Shown here piece by piece: positions 5,326-5,446 of a stretch of 5,446 nucleotides of DNA. Origin of the DNA: Candidatus Competibacteraceae bacterium (GTDB lineage: Bacteria > Pseudomonadota > Gammaproteobacteria > Competibacterales > Competibacteraceae); contig SKOM01000096.1 in the NCBI GenBank assembly GCA_007120095.1, positions 1-5,446 of the forward strand, written 5' to 3'. The notes under the pieces are model-generated. The model was given only the letters and a program-made list of their open reading frames with translations. It searched no databases and was not told the origin of the DNA. How positions within the stretch are numbered: the first letter of the stretch is position 1; each line of letters begins with the position of its first letter. The translations under genes were made by a program, and so were the position numbers.

Positions 5326-5446
5326 CTAGTGTTTGTTCACAACCAACCGCATTAGCACCAAATTATGCCCTTCGGGATGCGGTTCACGGACAAACCCAAG
5401 TTTGGTACACAAGCTCAGCATGGCCTGGTTTTCGTTGAGCACCGAA
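5326..5446 (-). CDS. GNAT-family acetyltransferase, C-terminal fragment (gene continues past the window)
   Basis: The last 39 residues of a minus-strand gene ending in TAG (5326-5328); the rest lies beyond the window's right edge. The fragment starts SVLNENQAMLSLCTKLGF, which fits the end of a GNAT acetyltransferase fold: the N-x-x-M-x-x-L-x-x-K-x-GF pattern in the final acetyl-CoA-binding helix and following strand. The VLxEN..ML..L..KLGF form recalls the C-terminal GNAT domain of Pat-type protein lysine acetyltransferases, often fused to an ADP-forming acyl-CoA synthetase-like region, but the fragment is too short to tell. It converges on the small CRP-like gene with 4 bases between the stops and no terminator in the gap. 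Confidence 0.6.
   Translation of the reverse strand, partial: SVLNENQAMLSLCTKLGFVREPHPEGHNLVLMRLVVNKH

Overview
The window looks like chromosomal DNA of a gammaproteobacterium. The main support is an Fnr regulator whose four iron-sulfur cysteines and DNA-contacting residues fall at the same residue numbers as in E. coli FNR. Moderately high GC, a CCA-encoding tRNA-Leu and dispersed GC-rich palindromic repeats in the gaps fit this. The repeat type recalls those of environmental lineages such as Chromatiales, Thiotrichales or Competibacteraceae, but no species can be named from sequence alone.

Left part (1-3692, + strand): repeat-rich DNA leads into a secreted LolA-like periplasmic protein (289-1143). 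A 281-base gap follows, holding a second copy of the first repeat and a perfect 30-base palindrome. Then comes a 755-residue RND/MMPL-type inner-membrane transporter (1425-3692). A soluble LolA-fold carrier beside an RND pump suggests movement of a lipid or other hydrophobic cargo between the inner and outer membranes. No outer-membrane partner is visible, and the cargo cannot be read from the sequence.

Middle (3693-4638, - strand): tRNA-Leu(CAA) converges on the transporter with only 6 bases between its CCA end and the transporter stop codon. Upstream of it on the same strand is fnr, the oxygen-sensing [4Fe-4S] regulator. Each has a plausible sigma70-type promoter.

Right part (4639-5446): a 203-base divergent region with two inverted repeats separates fnr from a small single-domain CRP-fold protein (4842-5321, +) that has no DNA-binding domain and a degenerate ligand cassette. 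Its stop lies 4 bases from the stop of a convergent, truncated gene with a GNAT acetyltransferase C-terminus (5326 to beyond the window, -).

Nothing here is clearly a new defence system or mobile system. The best leads are the asymmetric RND transporter, the 17-base palindrome in the divergent promoter region, the HTH-less CRP-like protein beside a GNAT gene, and the repeats around the LolA-like gene.
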